Source: CALCNS01 sp937897315
Lineage (GTDB): Bacteria > Bacillota > JAAYKD01
Direction: 5' to 3'
Assembly: GCA_036744005.1 (NCBI GenBank)
Contig: DAINOJ010000014.1
Coordinates: forward strand, 1 to 60,677
DNA: 60,677 bases
The position numbers and the translations under genes were made by a program. Under the pieces are notes generated by a model. It was not told where the DNA came from and made no database searches. It was given only the letters and a program-made list of their open reading frames with translations. This document shows positions 17,250 to 25,734 of the stretch, piece after piece (the first letter of the stretch is position 1; each line of letters starts with the position of its first letter).

Positions 17250-18392
17250 ATGAAAAAGTTGTCCAAATTGCTGATTCTTGCCCTGGTAATGATGACGGTT
17301 CTGGCACTAACCGGTTGTAACCAACCTGCTCCAGCACCAACCCCGACTCCTACTCCAAAACCTGCAGAAACCGGTTTTGCTCCGGTAGCCAAAAAAGATT
17401 TAAAAGTTGGTATCATTTATATTGGTTCCGCAACCGATAAGGGTTGGACATACTCTCATGACCAAGGTATGCTGGCAATGCAAGCCACTTTAGAGCTTAC
17501 CGATAGCCAAGTCATTAAAAAAGAATTCGTTACCGAAGACAGTGCTTGTGAAACGGCTTTACGTGAACTGGTAGAAGCCGGTTGCCAAATCATTTTTGCC
17601 AACAGCTGGGGATACATGGATTACATGGAAGAAATGGCAGAAGAATATCCCAAGATCATCTTCTCTCATTGCTCCGGTTATAAGAGCAATGACAAGAACT
17701 TTAACAACTACTTTGGCGCGATCAACGATGCCCGTTACTTATCGGGTATTGCTGCCGGTATGAAAACCCAAACCAATAAAATTGGTTATGTTGGTGCCTT
17801 CAAGAATCCCGAAGTCATTTCCGGTGCCAATGCATTCGCCTTGGGTGTTGCTTCTGTGAACCCGGATGCTCAAATCCTTTTCACCGAAACCCAAACTTGG
17901 TTTAATCCCGATTTAGAGAAATCCGCTGCCATTTCCTTACTGGATAAGGGTTGCGATGTGATTGCTCAACATCAAGATACCACCATGCCGCAAATTGCTG
18001 CCCAAGAACGTGGTGCATTTAGCATTGGTTACCATGTCGATATGACCGAAGATGCTCCTGCTTCTCACATGACAGCTCCCGTTTGGGATTGGAGTGGTTT
18101 CTATACCAATTCTGTGAAAGCGGTTATCGAAGGTAAATGGACTCCCGATAATTACTATGGTGATATGAAAGATGGGTTAGTCAATCTTTCTCCATTAACC
18201 GAAAATTGTGCCGAAGGAACGGAAGCGAAAGTCAATGCTGCCAAAGAAAAGATTTTAGACGGTTCTTTGGTTGTCTTCACCGGTCCGATTAAAGACAACG
18301 AAGGTAAAGTTGCTGTCGCCGAAGGTGTGAAACTGGATCGCGAAGGCATCGATTCCATGATGTGGTTTGTTTCCAATATCATCGTTCAGTAA
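17250..18392 (+). CDS. BMP-family lipoprotein, nucleoside-binding component of ABC importer
   Basis: The 380-residue lipoprotein has a type II signal peptide with lipobox LTGC (Cys23) and a Pro/Thr-rich linker to about residue 42. The BMP fold follows, beginning LKVGIIYIGSATDKGWTYSHDQGM, where the D-K-G-W/Y segment is typical of purine-nucleoside binders such as PnrA/TmpC and NupN. It is held on the outer face of the membrane and delivers nucleosides to the permeases encoded downstream. The ribosome site AAGGAGG precedes ATG 17250. It lies 42 bases after xpt and 33 bases before the ATPase, forming one operon. Confidence 0.9.
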   Translation: MKKLSKLLILALVMMTVLALTGCNQPAPAPTPTPTPKPAETGFAPVAKKDLKVGIIYIGSATDKGWTYSHDQGMLAMQATLELTDSQVIKKEFVTEDSACETALRELVEAGCQIIFANSWGYMDYMEEMAEEYPKIIFSHCSGYKSNDKNFNNYFGAINDARYLSGIAAGMKTQTNKIGYVGAFKNPEVISGANAFALGVASVNPDAQILFTETQTWFNPDLEKSAAISLLDKGCDVIAQHQDTTMPQIAAQERGAFSIGYHVDMTEDAPASHMTAPVWDWSGFYTNSVKAVIEGKWTPDNYYGDMKDGLVNLSPLTENCAEGTEAKVNAAKEKILDGSLVVFTGPIKDNEGKVAVAEGVKLDREGIDSMMWFVSNIIVQ

Positions 18393-18425
18393 TTCTTAAG
18401 TATTTTATAAAAAAGGAAGTGCGTG

Positions 18426-19979
18426 ATGGAGAAAGAGCAGGCCAATCTTGTTAATGCAATTGAACTCAAAGGTATTAACAAATCCTTTGGCACCGTTGTC
18501 GCAAACAAAAATATAGACCTAACCGTAAGGCAGGGCGAGATACTTGCGCTACTGGGTGAAAACGGCTCGGGCAAAACCACGCTTATGAACATGCTGTCGG
18601 GGATTTATCACCCCGACAGCGGTTCTGTTTTTGTTTATGGACAAGAGGTGCATATTGTATCCCCTCAAGATGCCCTATCTTTAGGCATAGGGATGATTCA
18701 CCAGCATTACAAGTTAGTTGAAAATCTAACCGCTACTGAAAATATCATATTGGGCACTAATACTAAAGGTCAAAGTACTAAGGTATTAGAAGAGAGAGTT
18801 CGCCAGATTAGCGAGCATTTTGGATTGGAAGTCGAACCCAACAAGAAAATATACGATATGTCAGTCAGCGAAAAGCAGACAGTCGAGATTGTAAAAGTTC
18901 TCTACCGAGGGGCGAAAATATTGGTTCTAGATGAGCCTACTGCTGTTTTGACCCCGCAGGAAAGTCAAAAGTTATTTGCGATTATTCGCAAGATGAAAGC
19001 AGAAGGCAACTCTATTATCATTATCACCCATAAGCTAAATGAAGTAATGGAAGTCTCAGACCGGGTAGCCGTTTTGCGTAAGGGTGAAAGTGTCGCTACG
19101 GTCATGACCTCGGAAACAACAGCGGCAGAATTAACCGAACTAATGGTAGGTCGAGCCGTCGATTTATCGATTGAGCGACCGTTAACCGATAAATCGGAAC
19201 CGATTCTGGAAATTGTACACTTAGGAGTACGAAACGCTGAAGGCATAGAAGCGCTAAAAGATGTGAATTTCGATTTGCGCAAAGGTGAAATTTTGGGAGT
19301 TGCCGGAATCGCCGGCAGCGGACAAAAGGAATTGTGTGAAGCCATGGCCGGCTTGCACAAGGTTGAAAAAGGTGCCATTCTTTACTATAAACAAAATATC
19401 GTGGGGAAAACACCCGACGAAATCATCCGTTTGGGGATTAGTATGAGCTTTGTTCCCGAGGATCGATTAGGCATGGGTTTGGTTGCATCCATGGGTATGA
19501 CTGACAATATGATGCTCAAAACCTATCGTGAACCGCGAGGATTCTTTGTCAACCGTAAACCTGCAAAAGAACAAGCATTTGACCTGATTCAAAGATTGGG
19601 GATCATTACTCCAGATACAGAAACACCGGTTCGTAAGTTATCGGGTGGCAATGTACAGAAGGTGTTGTTGGGGCGAGAAATTGAATCTCAACCGAACGTT
19701 TTAATCACAGCTTATCCGGTACGAGGGCTAGATATCAATTCCTCCTATACCATTTATCATTTACTGAATGAGCAAAAAGCACGTGGCGTTGCGGTGTTGT
19801 TCATTGGGGAAGATCTGGATGTTTTGTTGGAGTTATGCGATCGCATCATGGTCCTTTTTGATGGCAAGGTACAAGCAATTCTGCCTGCACAGGAAGCGAC
19901 CAAGGAAATGTTAGGCTTATTGATGACCGGTCAAGCCATCGATGTAGTGAGGAGGGATACTCATGCTTCGCCGAAATAA
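18426..19979 (+). CDS. nupO: Nucleoside ABC importer ATPase (two ABC domains)
   Basis: The 517-residue protein contains two ABC modules, as in NupO/RbsA/YufO. The first has Walker A GENGSGKT and Walker B ILVLDEPTA with a signature that reads MSVSEKQ instead of LSVGEQQ. The second has a degenerate Walker A (GIAGSGQKE), signature LSGGNVQK, and a Walker B region LITAYPVRGLD, where the usual Q-P-T-R is Y-P-V-R and the acidic residue is missing. Such asymmetry, with one catalytically weak site, is normal for this subfamily. ATG 18426 has AAGGAAG upstream. The 3' end overlaps the first permease gene by 17 bp. Confidence 0.9.
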   Translation: MEKEQANLVNAIELKGINKSFGTVVANKNIDLTVRQGEILALLGENGSGKTTLMNMLSGIYHPDSGSVFVYGQEVHIVSPQDALSLGIGMIHQHYKLVENLTATENIILGTNTKGQSTKVLEERVRQISEHFGLEVEPNKKIYDMSVSEKQTVEIVKVLYRGAKILVLDEPTAVLTPQESQKLFAIIRKMKAEGNSIIIITHKLNEVMEVSDRVAVLRKGESVATVMTSETTAAELTELMVGRAVDLSIERPLTDKSEPILEIVHLGVRNAEGIEALKDVNFDLRKGEILGVAGIAGSGQKELCEAMAGLHKVEKGAILYYKQNIVGKTPDEIIRLGISMSFVPEDRLGMGLVASMGMTDNMMLKTYREPRGFFVNRKPAKEQAFDLIQRLGIITPDTETPVRKLSGGNVQKVLLGREIESQPNVLITAYPVRGLDINSSYTIYHLLNEQKARGVAVLFIGEDLDVLLELCDRIMVLFDGKVQAILPAQEATKEMLGLLMTGQAIDVVRRDTHASPK

Positions 19980-21060
19980 AGAAAGCCACGGCGGCAAAGA
20001 ACCTTTCTTACGCATTGTTAGGATTACCGAAGAAAATGAAACCCGTGGTATTCTATTGCGCATTTTGGCCATTGTCGCTGCGTTGGTGGCAGGAGGAATT
20101 TTCCTTAGCGCATTAGGGCACCAGCCGCTTCAAGTGTATTTGGCGATGTGGAACGGAAGTTTTGGTTCTGCTATGAGCGCTCAGGGAACCATAAAAATTG
20201 CGATTCCTTTGGTGATCAATGCCTTGGCCGTTACTTTGGCTTTTAAGATGAAGTTTTGGAACATCGGAACAGAAGGGCAAATGATTGTGGGCGCGGTTGC
20301 TGCTTCCTATTTTGCACTATTCCACTCTCATTGGCCGCATTTTATGCTGATAGGAGTGATGGCCCTTGCAGGAATCGTAGCAGGGGGTCTTTATGGTTTA
20401 ATCCCTGCCTATTTTAAGGCAAGATTTTCAACTAATGAAACTCTACTCACCCTCATGGCCAATTACATTGCCTTATACATTGTTCAGTTCTTGCGCGAAG
20501 GATTATGGAAAGATCCGGGAGCAAAGGGCTTTCCTCAAATCGCTCGCTTTGCTGCCAATGCTCGCCTTAGCTTGCCCCTTGGCGTGCATTTTGGTTGGAT
20601 CATTGCCTTGTTACTCATCCCGGCGGTCTATATTTATATGAGATTTACCAAGCAAGGCTACGAGATTGCAGTGGTTGGTGAAAGTGAAAAAACAGCAACC
20701 TATGCGGGGATGAACGTTCGAAAGATCATCATGCGGACCATGTTCTTAAGTGGAGGTATTGCTGGCTTAGCCGGTATGCTTCAGGCCTCCGGAGCAGATC
20801 GCACCTTGACAGATACCGTTGCCGGCGGAGTGGGTTTTACCGCAATCATCGTGGCATGGTTGGCAAATTTAAGCTCACCTGTCATTTTGCTGGTGTCCTT
20901 GGTCTTTGCTATCTTGGAAAAAGGTGGCGGATACATACAATCCATGTTCCAAATTTCTGCTTCGGCTGCCGATCTTTTACAAGGGATTATTTTGTTTTTT
21001 GTCTTAGGATTTGAGTTCTTCATACGCTACCGCGTAGTTATAAGAAATCGGGGGGTATAA
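19963..21060 (+). CDS. nupP: Nucleoside ABC importer permease 1
   Basis: This is a 365-residue integral membrane protein of the BPD_transp_2 family (branched-chain/sugar/nucleoside permeases). It has about ten hydrophobic segments and the conserved NIGTEGQMIVGA motif near residue 90, which marks the nucleoside subgroup. A second recognisable block is ATYAGMNVRKI, the coupling loop that contacts the ATPase. It starts at ATG 19963 with GAGGAGG upstream, inside the end of the ATPase gene, so the genes are translationally coupled. It pairs with the next gene to form the transmembrane channel. Confidence 0.9.
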   Translation: MLRRNKESHGGKEPFLRIVRITEENETRGILLRILAIVAALVAGGIFLSALGHQPLQVYLAMWNGSFGSAMSAQGTIKIAIPLVINALAVTLAFKMKFWNIGTEGQMIVGAVAASYFALFHSHWPHFMLIGVMALAGIVAGGLYGLIPAYFKARFSTNETLLTLMANYIALYIVQFLREGLWKDPGAKGFPQIARFAANARLSLPLGVHFGWIIALLLIPAVYIYMRFTKQGYEIAVVGESEKTATYAGMNVRKIIMRTMFLSGGIAGLAGMLQASGADRTLTDTVAGGVGFTAIIVAWLANLSSPVILLVSLVFAILEKGGGYIQSMFQISASAADLLQGIILFFVLGFEFFIRYRVVIRNRGV

Positions 21061-21063
21061 TAA

Positions 21064-22026
21064 ATGGACTTGAATTATATCACCAGTTTTATCTTTGCCG
21101 TGGTAGTGGCTGGTACGCCCTTGTTATTTGCGACCTTGGGAGAAATCATCACTCAAAAAGGCGGGAATTTGAACCTAGGTGTAGAAGGAATGATGTATAT
21201 CGGTGTTGCTAGTGGGTTTGTAACGGCGTATTACACAAAGAATCCAGTTCTTTTTTTGCTGGCTGCCATTGCTTCAGGAATAGTTGCTTCCATGATTTAT
21301 GCCTTGCTTACGGTGACACTAAAAGCGAACCAAACCGTCACCGGCTTAGCCCTCACTATATTTGGTACCGGTTTTGCGAACTTTGTCGGCGAGACCATCA
21401 CCACAAATTCACCTACTCGCACCGCTGTGCTGGATACTACATTTATGAGCTTTTTCAAGCCCATCAATATACCGGGCTTGAGTACGATACCGATTTTAGG
21501 TAAGTTGCTATTCCAATACAATGGATTTGTTTATGCTGCGATTTTGATTTCTGTCGCCGCAGGTTGGTTTTTGTATCACAACATTCATGGACTGAATTTG
21601 CGTGCAGTAGGTGAGAATGCCGGTGCTGCCGACGCTTCGGGTATTCACGTAGCGAAAATGAAGTATTTGGCCATTGGTTTTGGTGGCGCAATGAGCGGAC
21701 TGGCGGGTGCGTACATTTCAGTTATCACGGCGGGAGGAACCTGGACCGCGAACTCCGTCAGTGGATTGGGATGGATTGCGGTGGCGTTAGTCATCTTTGC
21801 CGGCTGGAACCCTTACAAAGCGATTATGGGTTCGATGATTTTTGGCGCGTTACGCGTATTGCGTTTCTACATCCCCAAACAATCTTTTGCTATACCAAAC
21901 TCGGTCTATGGTGCTCTGCCTTTTGTCGTGACCGCCATGGTGATTATCTTTACTTCTATATACAATTCCAAAGAAGTGCAGCAACCCAGCGGCTGTGGGG
22001 TGAACTACGATCGAGAAGAACGATAG
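21064..22026 (+). CDS. nupQ: Nucleoside ABC importer permease 2
   Basis: This 320-residue BPD_transp_2 permease is shorter than its partner, as usual for NupQ-type subunits. The GGNLNLGVEGMMYIG motif near residue 35 is the counterpart of NIGTEGQ in permease 1, and GADASGIHVAKMK is the ATPase-contact loop. It starts 4 bases after the upstream stop. The operon order xpt, binding lipoprotein, ATPase, permease, permease is complete. No convincing terminator follows before the next promoter at 22125. Confidence 0.9.
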   Translation: MDLNYITSFIFAVVVAGTPLLFATLGEIITQKGGNLNLGVEGMMYIGVASGFVTAYYTKNPVLFLLAAIASGIVASMIYALLTVTLKANQTVTGLALTIFGTGFANFVGETITTNSPTRTAVLDTTFMSFFKPINIPGLSTIPILGKLLFQYNGFVYAAILISVAAGWFLYHNIHGLNLRAVGENAGAADASGIHVAKMKYLAIGFGGAMSGLAGAYISVITAGGTWTANSVSGLGWIAVALVIFAGWNPYKAIMGSMIFGALRVLRFYIPKQSFAIPNSVYGALPFVVTAMVIIFTSIYNSKEVQQPSGCGVNYDREER

Positions 22027-22124
22027 AGAAGACCCATCTTTATAGATAAAACAAATAAATAATATTGTGGTTATGATGTTTTTTCATAAAGAGTCCAAGT
22101 GACTTAAAACGACATTTCATATGC

Positions 22125-22153
22125 TTGCATGTTTTTTCAGCGCTTGTTACAAT
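22125..22153 (+). promoter_or_regulatory. Promoter of the GCAxxG gene
   Basis: TTGCAT (22125-22130), 17 nt, TACAAT (22148-22153). The predicted start of transcription is near 22160. Confidence 0.65.
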
Positions 22154-22180
22154 CCTCCTCGTAGTATTAGCGAGGAGGAT
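22152..22180 (+). repeat. Perfect 10-bp inverted repeat over promoter and ribosome site
   Basis: ATCCTCCTCG (22152-22161) and CGAGGAGGAT (22171-22180), 9-nt spacer. The left arm starts in the -10 box and the right arm contains the ribosome site GAGGAGG. If transcription begins near 22160, the left arm is mostly not transcribed, so an operator is more likely than an RNA hairpin. Confidence 0.65.
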
Positions 22181-22186
22181 TTTTAT

Positions 22187-22648
22187 ATGACCATTGATGT
22201 AGAAAAAATCGGCTTGCGTGCCGAAGAATTATTTCGTAGTGGTGGTTACTATTGTTCCGAAGCTGTTGTTGCTTCTTTCCGAGATTGTTTAGAATTGCCC
22301 ATACCGGAAGAAATGGTTTCCATGGCGGCAGGATTTCCTGTAGGGATTGGCCGTGCTAAATGTTTGTGCGGAGCTGTCTCCGGTGGAGTGATGATGTTAG
22401 GTTATTTCTTCGGCCGTCGTGGACCCTCTACTCCCAATGCGAACGAAGTCAACCAGACCTTTGCGTTGACCAAAGAATTGCACGATTATTTTCAAGCAGA
22501 ACATGGGGCATTATGCTGCCGAATCCTAACTCGAGGTATGGATATGGCATCTGGTGAGCATAAAAAACAGTGCATTTCTTTTACCGGTGAAGTGGCTAGA
22601 AAAGTAGCTACTATGGTCGCCAGAGAAAAGGGATGGCCTATAGCATGA
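22187..22648 (+). CDS. C_GCAxxG_C_C family protein
   Basis: The 153-residue cytoplasmic protein carries the cysteine pattern that names this family: YYCSEAV, KCLCGAVSGG (the GCAxxG-like element, here C-G-A-V-S-G), a CC pair in GALCCRIL, and a late Cys in KKQCISF. Members are short, probable redox or metal-binding proteins of unknown biochemical role, often next to transporters or oxidoreductases. ATG 22187 was chosen because GAGGAGG (22172-22178) precedes it; the in-frame ATG at 22121 lies upstream of the promoter. Its stop overlaps the transporter start as ATGA, so the two products are probably made together. Confidence 0.85.
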   Translation: MTIDVEKIGLRAEELFRSGGYYCSEAVVASFRDCLELPIPEEMVSMAAGFPVGIGRAKCLCGAVSGGVMMLGYFFGRRGPSTPNANEVNQTFALTKELHDYFQAEHGALCCRILTRGMDMASGEHKKQCISFTGEVARKVATMVAREKGWPIA

Positions 22649-23583
22649 GTATCTGGCGACGAATCCCTTTGCCTATGGCAGCACTTTCTTTAGCGTTATT
22701 CTCTTTAGGAAATCTGTGGGGAACAGCCATACCATTCCTTCGAAATGGCTTAGGTGGGATTGCGGGAGTGATACTAATTGCTTACACCATTCGCATCTTG
22801 GCGGATTTGCCTAAGTTTGCTAAGGAAATGGCGCAGCCCCCTATGGCGTCCATCTTTGCAACGTATCCAATGTCCTTCGTCCTATTCTCCACTTATCTCA
22901 AGCAATGGGTACCTGTGTTAGCAGAACCCATCTGGTGGACGGGGCTCCTCATGCACATCTGCCTTATCCTATGGTTTACCATAAAGCACGCGTTCCCGTT
23001 TCAGTGGCGTAAAACAATGCCTTCTTGGTTTGTCTTGTATGTAGGTATCGCAACGGCAGCAGTGACCGCTCCTGCGATGAATCAAAAAACGGTTGGGACC
23101 ACAGTGATATACTTTGCTATAGCTGCTTGGGTGATTCTCTTGCCCACCATAGGATATCGCTACTTGAAAGGCGATTCGCTGCCAGCACCCCTAATGCCCA
23201 CTTGGGCGATTGTGGCGGCACCGACCTCCTTATGCTTGGCCGGTCTTTTGGCTTCAAATCCACAAGCACCTACGTTACTGGTTTACATCTTACAAGTCGT
23301 TGCCCTGATATGCTATTTCCTTGGGTTACCAGCCCTAAAAGGGTTAGGAAACTTGAAATTTCTCCCTGCCATATCTGCGTATACTTTTCCCATGGTCATC
23401 TCGGCCATCGCAGCTAAGAGTAGCTTAGCGTGGTTCACATCCCAAGGAGTGGAACATTTCGCTTTCGCTTGGGTGAGTCGGTTTTCCCTCTGGGTTGCAA
23501 CCTTTGCCACCATTGTTGTACTCACAAGGTATGTAGTCTTTTTACTTACTCCTACCATCCCTAATCAAATAGAAAGAGGATAG
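22645..23583 (+). CDS. TDT-family (tellurite-resistance/dicarboxylate) transporter
   Basis: This 312-residue membrane protein has about ten hydrophobic segments and the general pattern of the TDT/SLAC1 family (TehA, Mae1): an early PLPMAALSLALFSLGNLW and the later GxxWW-type segment AEPIWWTGLLMH. Relatives are anion or dicarboxylate channels and exporters; some give tellurite resistance. Substrate cannot be told. It starts at ATG 22645, overlapping the stop of the GCAxxG gene by 4 bp. The stop codon itself lies inside the terminator stem at 23575-23603. Confidence 0.75.
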   Translation: MSIWRRIPLPMAALSLALFSLGNLWGTAIPFLRNGLGGIAGVILIAYTIRILADLPKFAKEMAQPPMASIFATYPMSFVLFSTYLKQWVPVLAEPIWWTGLLMHICLILWFTIKHAFPFQWRKTMPSWFVLYVGIATAAVTAPAMNQKTVGTTVIYFAIAAWVILLPTIGYRYLKGDSLPAPLMPTWAIVAAPTSLCLAGLLASNPQAPTLLVYILQVVALICYFLGLPALKGLGNLKFLPAISAYTFPMVISAIAAKSSLAWFTSQGVEHFAFAWVSRFSLWVATFATIVVLTRYVVFLLTPTIPNQIERG

Positions 23584-23603
23584 CCTTAATTCGGCTATCC
23601 TCT
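23575..23603. terminator. Bidirectional terminator between converging genes
   Basis: AGAGGATAGCC pairs with GGCTATCCTCT (11 bp, 7-nt loop). The left arm includes the TDT gene's stop codon. The T-runs on both sides are modest. Confidence 0.7.
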
Positions 23604-23614
23604 ATTACTTGGAA

Positions 23615-24313
23615 TTAGAACAAAGAGACATACCATGTTTGAAGTGAGGTGAAAAAGTCTGGGAAGAGCAACCAAGCAGCTGCTCCTAAACTGAGAAAAG
23701 GACCCAAAGGAGAGTGGTCCGTAAGTTTTAGTTTTTGGAGCAAAATCAATATCATGAAATAGAATCCCGCAGAAAAGATACTGATGAAGAGAACGAAATT
23801 CGCTTCAGGCCAACCGAACAGAAAGGCAAAGGCCGTGAGTAGTTTAAAATCCCCCATACCCATTGCTTCGACCTTGCGAAGTCGGCTCCAAAGAAAGGCG
23901 AATAACCATGGAAGACCGGCAGTGAAGAACACAGCAGGTAGAACGGAGTGGAGGATTGTTGTGGGCTGTACTAATCGTAGGGAAAGTCCAATGAGAGCAA
24001 TGGCTAAGGTAAACTGGTCTGGAATGATTTGGTATTTACCATCTGCCAGGCAGATCATCCAGAGCATTTGCATAACAAGAGCATAACACATCAACAGAAA
24101 CCAATGGTCATTTAAACCACCTAACAACCAGCCACTGAAAGCTAACACAAGAGCACTACCCCATAACCAAGGTTGGGAGCGCCAGCGAACCTCATTGGCC
24201 GGCAGAGAATCCTCTTCGCCAAGCTCAGTGAACCAGGACGCCGGTAAATGATTTAAAAGCCAAAAAGAGAGAATACCTTGGCCTAACCCAAGGATGGCAA
24301 ACAGAATATTCAT
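23615..24313 (-). CDS. Prepilin leader peptidase, A24 family, without methylase domain
   Basis: The 232-residue membrane protein has several hydrophobic segments and both catalytic aspartates of type IV prepilin peptidases: D in LADGKYQIIPDQFT (near residue 95) and the GxGD-type EAMGMGDFKLL (near 150). The N-terminal cytoplasmic cysteine/methylase domain of full-length PilD is absent, as in short A24 enzymes (ComC-like, archaeal). It would cleave prepilin-like proteins such as the GFTMVE-containing product encoded at 59503. The start has GGGGGG upstream. It stands alone, not in a pilus operon. Confidence 0.85.
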   Translation of the reverse strand: MNILFAILGLGQGILSFWLLNHLPASWFTELGEEDSLPANEVRWRSQPWLWGSALVLAFSGWLLGGLNDHWFLLMCYALVMQMLWMICLADGKYQIIPDQFTLAIALIGLSLRLVQPTTILHSVLPAVFFTAGLPWLFAFLWSRLRKVEAMGMGDFKLLTAFAFLFGWPEANFVLFISIFSAGFYFMILILLQKLKLTDHSPLGPFLSLGAAAWLLFPDFFTSLQTWYVSLF

Positions 24314-24412
24314 CCAATCCCCCCTCTCTAAATGGATGACAAGACTTTCTTTTTCGGAGTCAGTATATCAAAGAAATCCCATAGAAGCAATGAAAACCTC
24401 CGTTTTTTGCTA

Positions 24413-24442
24413 TTGACGAAAGCAAGGAAATAAGTGTACAAT
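24413..24442 (+). promoter_or_regulatory. Promoter of small ORF and ispE
   Basis: TTGACG (24413-24418), 18 nt, TACAAT (24437-24442). Confidence 0.7.
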
Positions 24443-24478
24443 GAGAATAATATCTAGATTACAAAGGAGTGTGCTACC

Positions 24479-24664
24479 ATGTTCAACCCCAAATACCTCG
24501 ATTGGTTCCTCTTAGCTCAAGAAACCGTGACTTCCGTTGATGGTGGTACCTCTGCATTTACTGATATTCTACAACGTTATGGTGCGTTTTTTCCGCTTTT
24601 TCTGGGTTTAATCGTCATAGCGCTAAGACGAAAATTCTTCCCAGATTCTAAGGATAAGAAATAA
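24479..24664 (+). CDS. Small single-pass membrane protein, unknown
   Basis: This is a 61-residue protein that I do not recognise. ATG 24479 follows AAAGGAG and a good promoter, so expression is credible. The first 35 residues are polar to neutral (FNPKYLDWFLLAQETVTSVDGG), then one hydrophobic helix (about 35-50, FFPLFLGLIVIAL) and a basic tail RRKFFPDSKDKK, predicting a cytoplasmic C-terminus. ispE follows after 45 bases with its own ribosome site, with no terminator between them, so both are probably on one transcript. Confidence 0.65.
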   Translation: MFNPKYLDWFLLAQETVTSVDGGTSAFTDILQRYGAFFPLFLGLIVIALRRKFFPDSKDKK

Positions 24665-24709
24665 GCATCCTGGTCGAATCCAATCATCAGATTCAAAGGA
24701 GATGGTGCC

Positions 24710-25606
24710 ATGTCTGTGGTCGTACGTGCCAGAGGAAAAATAAATTTTACCTTAGATGTTTTGGGGAAACGTCCCGATGGTTTTCATGAAGTTTCCATGG
24801 TGATGCAGAGTATATCTTTGCATGATGTGCTATCGTTTCAGCCCAGTGATTACCTGGAGCTTATTTGGGATCCGCGTGGAAGCAGACCGCCCATGCTGGC
24901 ATTGGATGAAAGCAACGATATTCTTCGTGCAGCAAGGCGACTGAAAGAAATAAGTGGCAGCCGACGTGGCGCTGCTATTTGGTTAGATAAACAACTACCT
25001 ATTGCATCCGGATTGGGTGGAGGTTCAGCCGATGGCGCAGCGACTTTGGTGGGGCTTAATCGTCTTTGGCAACTGAATTATACCGATGAAAATCTCATGC
25101 AAATCGCGGCTCAGTTGGGTTCGGACATGCCTTTTTGCATTGTTGGAGGAACGGCTGTAGCCAGTGGCCGTGGTGAAATCATCAAGCAACTCCCTTTTGC
25201 AGGGATTTGGCATCTAGCAATGTTTAAACCACCACAAGGAATCTCAACAAAACTGGTATACACATCACTGCAAACCAACAAAGTCCCCTCACCGGTAACA
25301 GAGCTCATGGTGAAGAGCATCAAGGCAGGAGAACAAGCAAAACTTCCTGAACTTATGAGTAATCACCTGGAAAGTGTCACCTTTTCCATGATGCCGGAGT
25401 TACAACAGTTAAAAGAGACCCTCATTTTTGCCGGAGCAGAAAAAGCAATGATGAGTGGTAGTGGCCCAACCGTGTTTGCAATCACACAAGATTTGGAACT
25501 AGCAAAAAAACTGGTGCAGGAACATACCCCTTCTGGCTGGTGGAGTAATGTGTGCCAAACGTCACCGATTGGTTGCGAATTTGTGGAAGACATCACAGAG
25601 GAATAA
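24710..25606 (+). CDS. ispE: 4-diphosphocytidyl-2-C-methyl-D-erythritol kinase
   Basis: This 298-residue GHMP kinase catalyses the ATP-dependent step of the MEP isoprenoid pathway. It has the N-terminal substrate motif RARGKINFTLDVLGKRPDGFHEV, the phosphate-binding loop PIASGLGGGSADG (GLGGGSADG at 101-109) and the C-terminal MMSGSGPTVFAI motif. The start has AAAGGAGATG upstream. Its neighbour purR is the same as in Bacillus and many Clostridia. A strong terminator follows. Confidence 0.95.
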   Translation: MSVVVRARGKINFTLDVLGKRPDGFHEVSMVMQSISLHDVLSFQPSDYLELIWDPRGSRPPMLALDESNDILRAARRLKEISGSRRGAAIWLDKQLPIASGLGGGSADGAATLVGLNRLWQLNYTDENLMQIAAQLGSDMPFCIVGGTAVASGRGEIIKQLPFAGIWHLAMFKPPQGISTKLVYTSLQTNKVPSPVTELMVKSIKAGEQAKLPELMSNHLESVTFSMMPELQQLKETLIFAGAEKAMMSGSGPTVFAITQDLELAKKLVQEHTPSGWWSNVCQTSPIGCEFVEDITEE

Positions 25607-25612
25607 AAGCTC

Positions 25613-25639
25613 GCTCGAGGTTTCGCCCTCGAGCTTTTT
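25613..25639 (+). terminator. Intrinsic terminator after ispE
   Basis: GCTCGAGG (25613-25620) pairs with CCTCGAGC (25627-25634), followed by TTTTT. Confidence 0.9.
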
Positions 25640-25640
25640 C

Positions 25641-25668
25641 TTGACTTTCCGGACATTTCTTGTATAAT
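25641..25668 (+). promoter_or_regulatory. purR promoter
   Basis: TTGACT (25641-25646), 16 nt, TATAAT (25663-25668). Confidence 0.8.
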
Positions 25669-25679
25669 GAAATACGAAT

Positions 25680-25709
25680 GTTCGTTATGAGTCTGATTAG
25701 GGAACGAAC
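25680..25709 (+). promoter_or_regulatory. Candidate PurR operator in the purR leader
   Basis: GTTCGTT (25680-25686) and AACGAAC (25703-25709) form a perfect 7-bp inverted repeat with a 16-nt spacer, just after the predicted transcription start. The GTTCG/CGAAC cores resemble PurBox half-elements. Autoregulation of purR is known in Bacillus; here it is inferred. Confidence 0.5.
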
Positions 25710-25734
25710 GGAAATTCTGAGAGGAGATCAAAAT

